This document shows, piece after piece, positions 61,470 to 64,000 of a stretch of 64,000 nucleotides of DNA. The notes under the pieces are model-generated. The model worked only from the letters and a program-made list of their open reading frames with translations, was not told where the DNA came from and did no database searches. How positions within the stretch are numbered: the first letter of the stretch is position 1; each line of letters opens with the position of its first letter. The stretch is from the NCBI GenBank assembly GCA_902763885.1, contig CACWTU010000007.1, positions 25,095-89,094 on the forward strand. The letters run 5' to 3'. The position numbers and the translations under genes were made by a program. Source of the DNA: an uncultured Bacteroidales bacterium (lineage in GTDB: Bacteria; Bacteroidota; Bacteroidia; Bacteroidales; Bacteroidaceae).

Positions 61470-62030
61470 TTAGTTTAACGACAAAAATGAGAGTGAGTTA
61501 CCGCCATCACCGGTGGACATGAGGTAGGTGCTCTCCTTTCCGCTCTTGAGTTTGATGGTTATGAGTACGGTGCTACCGGTTGGCTGGGCCAGCACGGATT
61601 CAATCTCACCAACCTCTATTCTGGAGAGCATTTCCATTCCCTCCAGAATCTGGGCTGTACTCACTTGGAGAGTGGTTTCATCTGACTGCACAGGTTCTGC
61701 AACAGGCCTGTTCAGACGCAAACAAACCAACAGCAACAAGACTGCGGCGGCAGCTGCTGCGCTCCAACTGATTATGGTGCGTGACTTACGGGCCGGTTGC
61801 TTGTGTCCTGAGACTATGCGGTCAAACTCTGATGAGTCAAGCTGCAGCATAGCATCTGTTTCTGAATAAACTATGCGTATGAGTGACGCTATCTGCTCCT
61901 CATTGCTGTCAACTATTGGATGCGATGCGTAATAACGGGCCAGCATCAGTTCCTCTTGGATGGAGGTATCGGCATCCATGTAACGCTGCGCAAGAGCCAT
62001 TCGCATCTGTTTGTCTTCAACAGTAATCAT
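61470..62030 (-). CDS. Probable anti-sigma factor
   Basis: 186 residues from the ATG at 62030, which overlaps the sigma stop (ATGA); a longer frame inside the sigma gene is not needed. A cytosolic N-terminal half (MRMALAQRYMDADTSIQEEL, acidic helices), a membrane helix (IISWSAAAAAAVLLLLVCLR) near residues 95-115, and a short periplasmic beta-rich end (STVLITIKLKSGKESTYLM). It should hold the sigma factor at the membrane. It has no plug-like domain; that part is in the next gene. Confidence 0.7.
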   Translation of the reverse strand: MITVEDKQMRMALAQRYMDADTSIQEELMLARYYASHPIVDSNEEQIASLIRIVYSETDAMLQLDSSEFDRIVSGHKQPARKSRTIISWSAAAAAAVLLLLVCLRLNRPVAEPVQSDETTLQVSTAQILEGMEMLSRIEVGEIESVLAQPTGSTVLITIKLKSGKESTYLMSTGDGGNSLSFLSLN

Positions 62031-62527
62031 AGGATTTTCTTTAGTTGTTCTGCCATCAGCCTGCGGGCTGCGGAGATGGTGTTCTTGATATTTACCTTGG
62101 GGCATCCGGTCACCTCCTCCATTTCATCGAGCGAGAGCCCAAGTTCAACCCTCAGGTGCAGATACTGTCTCTGTCTGGGTGTGAGAATATCCAGCAACGA
62201 TTGTTTTATTGTATGAATATCCGTTTCATCAGTCAATGTTGTTGCCGGTGTGCCTCCTGCCATATCAATGCCATCGATTGGCTGACTGGCGGGTTTACCG
62301 GAGCGCAGATGTGCAAGACAGGCCTTCTTGGTGATGGTGACAGAAAGGGCATCAGGGTTCTGAACAGGATAACCGTTTTCTATCTGGTGCCACAGGGCCA
62401 TCAAGGCCTCCTGGACAATATCCTCAGGCGTATCGGTTATGCCCGATTCCTGAACGAACACGCTGGCAAGCGCGACCAGCCTGCTGCGTATCCTGATAGA
62501 GAACTTGTCAAATTCCTGCCTTGTCAT
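62027..62527 (-). CDS. ECF-type RNA polymerase sigma factor
   Basis: 166 residues. Region 2 is divergent but recognisable (DIVQEALMALWHQIENGYPV; ALSVTITKKACLAHLRSGKP) and region 4 is clear (LDILTPRQRQYLHLRVELGL; SLDEMEEVTGCPKVNIKNTI). It directs transcription when released from the membrane anti-sigma encoded downstream. Upstream sequence shares GACGCAT on the minus strand (near 62530) with the other sigma gene (near 59405), a possible autoregulatory element. Confidence 0.85.
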   Translation of the reverse strand: MTRQEFDKFSIRIRSRLVALASVFVQESGITDTPEDIVQEALMALWHQIENGYPVQNPDALSVTITKKACLAHLRSGKPASQPIDGIDMAGGTPATTLTDETDIHTIKQSLLDILTPRQRQYLHLRVELGLSLDEMEEVTGCPKVNIKNTISAARRLMAEQLKKIL

Positions 62528-62689
62528 ATATGCGTCTCTACATTATAGTTGCAGAAAACGCTTAAAAGTATTCTGAAAAACTCAGTTTTTCTTTCTTTTT
62601 TATGTGTTTTTTCTTCTTGAAGGGATTAAAGGTTTGTGTAAAAGGCAACATCTTTGTGTGTTGATTCTCTCTTTTATGATATGGCCTAG

Positions 62690-62902
62690 AAAAGGACAAA
62701 CACAGACGATGAGAAGCTTGAGGTGAGCAGGGAGTTTGCCATTGATAATGGTGCGGGCGGAGTTATAACGGCCTTCCGGAACGGTAAGGGTAATGTGCTT
62801 TTTCTTGAGTTTGTGGATGATGTTGGCAGCCAACTGCCATATCAAAAAGCGGCCAACTGTCGCATCAAAAATCGGCCAACTGTCGCATCGGATTTTTGTT
62901 GA
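62690..62902 (+). pseudogene. Gene fragment of unknown origin
   Basis: An open frame without a start codon, preceded by ATG-GCC-TAG, encodes KLEVSREFAIDNGAGGVITA and NGKGNVLFLEFVDDVGSQLP before running into the 23-bp repeats. It reads like the C-terminal part of a real protein cut at both ends; I do not recognise it. 62528-62689 shows no gene. Confidence 0.3.
62827..62895. repeat. Three 23-bp tandem repeats, insertion-sequence end relic
   Basis: Units start at 62827, 62850 and 62873, each CGGCCAACTGTCGCATC-like followed by A/T-rich 6 bases; the first is more diverged (CAGCCAACTGCCATATC). Multiple short tandem repeats near the end are typical of IS21-family elements. No transposase gene remains. 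Confidence 0.5.
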
Positions 62903-62907
62903 AATAA

Positions 62908-62938
62908 TTGATTTTCAGAGAGGAATGTATTATTTTTG
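62908..62938 (+). promoter_or_regulatory. Promoter of the DUF4143-type ATPase
   Basis: TTG (62908-62910), 20 bases, TATTTTTG (62931-62938), with the ATG 23 bases further. Confidence 0.55.
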
Positions 62939-62961
62939 TTGCAAATTTTACCTTTAAAAAT

Positions 62962-64000
62962 ATGCCAGAATATTTAAAACGTATTGCAGACCAGATGCTT
63001 ACTGATAAGTTGGAGTCATCTGGAGCAGTTCTAATAGAAGGGCCAAAGTACTGCGGGAAGACTACATTGGCAAAACAGCAAGCCAAAAGTGTATTGTCTA
63101 TGGCGGACCCGAATACTCTCAGCCAGAATCTTGCTATTGCCCGTACAAATATTTCCAGACTCCTGGCGGGCGAGACGCCCAGGCTTATAGACGAATGGCA
63201 AATTGCCCCACAGTTTTGGGATGCTGTAAGGAATGAAGTTGATAACCGTGATGATGACGGGCAGTTTATGCTTACCGGCTCAGCAGTTCCTGGTAAAGCC
63301 CGTAAGGATGATAGCGGTAACAGTATTGGGGATGAACAAATATTTCATACCGGCACAGGACGTATATCACGCCTTAAGCTACGCACAATGTCTTTGTGGG
63401 AGTCAGGGGATTCTACGGGCGATGTGAGTTTGGGGAATCTTTTTGTCAATGCAGATAAGATTGATGGAGTGAGTCATATAGATCTGGACAGGCTGGCATA
63501 TCTTACCTGTCGCGGCGGATGGCCCAAGGCTGTGTTGAAAAAGACCACGAAGGCAGCTCTTGTCCAGGCGTTTAACTACTTTGACTCTGTTGTAAGTAAT
63601 GATATAAAACGTGTTGATGATATTGACCGCGATGAAGAACTTGCAAAACGGATTATGCGTTCCTATGCCCGGAATCAAGGTAGTCAGGCGACAGCCGGAA
63701 CCATACTGGCAGATATCCGGAATAATGGAGACGAGCAGATGTCAGACGGTACCGTTTACAGTTACATAAAGGCATTAAAGGAGATTTTTGTCATAGAGGA
63801 CTCTGTGGCATGGAATCCTAACCTTAGGAGCAAGACTGCAATCCGCACATCGGATACACGTTATTTCATTGATCCGTCCATTGCTACCGCATCATTAGGT
63901 CTGGGCCCTAACGACCTGATTAATGACATGGAAACATTTGGGCTCATTTTTGAGACCCTTGCTGTCCGTGACTTGCGTGTATATGCCGATGCGTTGGATG
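62962..64000 (+). CDS. DUF4143-type AAA ATPase (partial, runs off window)
   Basis: 346 residues visible from the ATG at 62962. Walker A is GPKYCGKTTL, Walker B PRLIDEWQ, followed by FMLTGSAVPGK (sensor) and the DUF4143 region (YLTCRGGWPKAVL; GTVYSYIKALKEIFVIEDSV; RTSDTRYFIDPSIATASLGL). These stand-alone ATPases are abundant in Bacteroidetes and of unclear role. The C-terminus lies beyond the window. Next to an insertion-sequence relic. Confidence 0.85.
   Translation, partial: MPEYLKRIADQMLTDKLESSGAVLIEGPKYCGKTTLAKQQAKSVLSMADPNTLSQNLAIARTNISRLLAGETPRLIDEWQIAPQFWDAVRNEVDNRDDDGQFMLTGSAVPGKARKDDSGNSIGDEQIFHTGTGRISRLKLRTMSLWESGDSTGDVSLGNLFVNADKIDGVSHIDLDRLAYLTCRGGWPKAVLKKTTKAALVQAFNYFDSVVSNDIKRVDDIDRDEELAKRIMRSYARNQGSQATAGTILADIRNNGDEQMSDGTVYSYIKALKEIFVIEDSVAWNPNLRSKTAIRTSDTRYFIDPSIATASLGLGPNDLINDMETFGLIFETLAVRDLRVYADALD

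Noticed and set aside
61470-62105. Longer anti-sigma frame starting inside the sigma gene
   Set aside because: The extra 25 residues are antisense-free but low-complexity and the ATGA overlap at 62030 is the usual coupled start.
62600-62845. Minus-strand 81-residue frame
   Set aside because: It is antisense to the more protein-like plus-strand fragment and has no recognisable domain.

Overview
The window reads as a Bacteroidales chromosome (Bacteroides/Prevotella type). The main reasons are promoters of the Bacteroidetes form TTTG-N19/20-TAnnTTTG, runs of Mfa/FimA-like fimbrillin lipoproteins, the Bacteroidales order of a V-type ATPase operon, a GT3 glycogen synthase beside a GT35 phosphorylase, and M56/BlaI and ECF-sigma/anti-sigma cassettes linked to TonB-plug-like domains. 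I cannot name the species. I see no rRNA, tRNA gene or CRISPR array.

Layout. (1) 1-21.5 kb, minus strand: a surface-appendage locus with a DUF5119-type lipoprotein, six fimbrillin-like lipoproteins and, last, a giant secreted protein (at least 3,957 residues, cut by the window edge) built on dozens of YGGG/FGGG repeats. A divergent membrane-anchored AraC-type regulator (21.7-22.9 kb) is the obvious candidate controller. (2) 23.0-23.9 kb: a MntA/HepT (nucleotidyltransferase/HEPN) toxin-antitoxin pair with its own promoter and terminator. (3) 23.9-31.9 kb: V-type ATPase operon E-DUF2764-A-B-D-I-K; the K subunit keeps Na+-site residues. (4) 32.0-36.4 kb: GT3 glycogen synthase and GT35 alpha-glucan phosphorylase. 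(5) 36.7-38.1 kb: mnmA, minus strand. Regions 3-5 are peppered with a palindromic GGGGCAC repeat family, and copies lie inside or at the ends of reading frames (atpI, glycogen synthase, mnmA).

(6) 38.2-47.0 kb: secreted proteins, namely a multi-domain lipocalin-like lipoprotein and two tandem paralogues with YD/W-rich repeats and C-terminal sorting-like domains. (7) 47.2-57.1 kb: an accessory stretch with an AlbA/Schlafen-like regulator, a BlaI-M56 peptidase pair with two palindromic operators overlapping its promoter, a frameshifted secreted gene, a CarboxypepD_reg-like protein, an archaeal-type ATPase bracketed by inverted repeats, an unknown secreted protein, and several terminator-like hairpins and 11-bp tandem repeats that look like recombination relics. 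(8) 57.1-62.5 kb, minus strand: two consecutive ECF sigma / anti-sigma / plug-like-protein cassettes. (9) 62.5-64 kb: an insertion-sequence end relic and the start of a DUF4143-type ATPase cut by the window edge.

The most unusual idea is a small C-terminal domain shared by the M56 peptidase, one anti-sigma factor and a small lipoprotein. It resembles the end of a TonB-receptor plug (WGxKGxNG core) but has no barrel attached. This suggests a family of envelope-signalling proteins that recycle the plug fold in three neighbouring signalling units.
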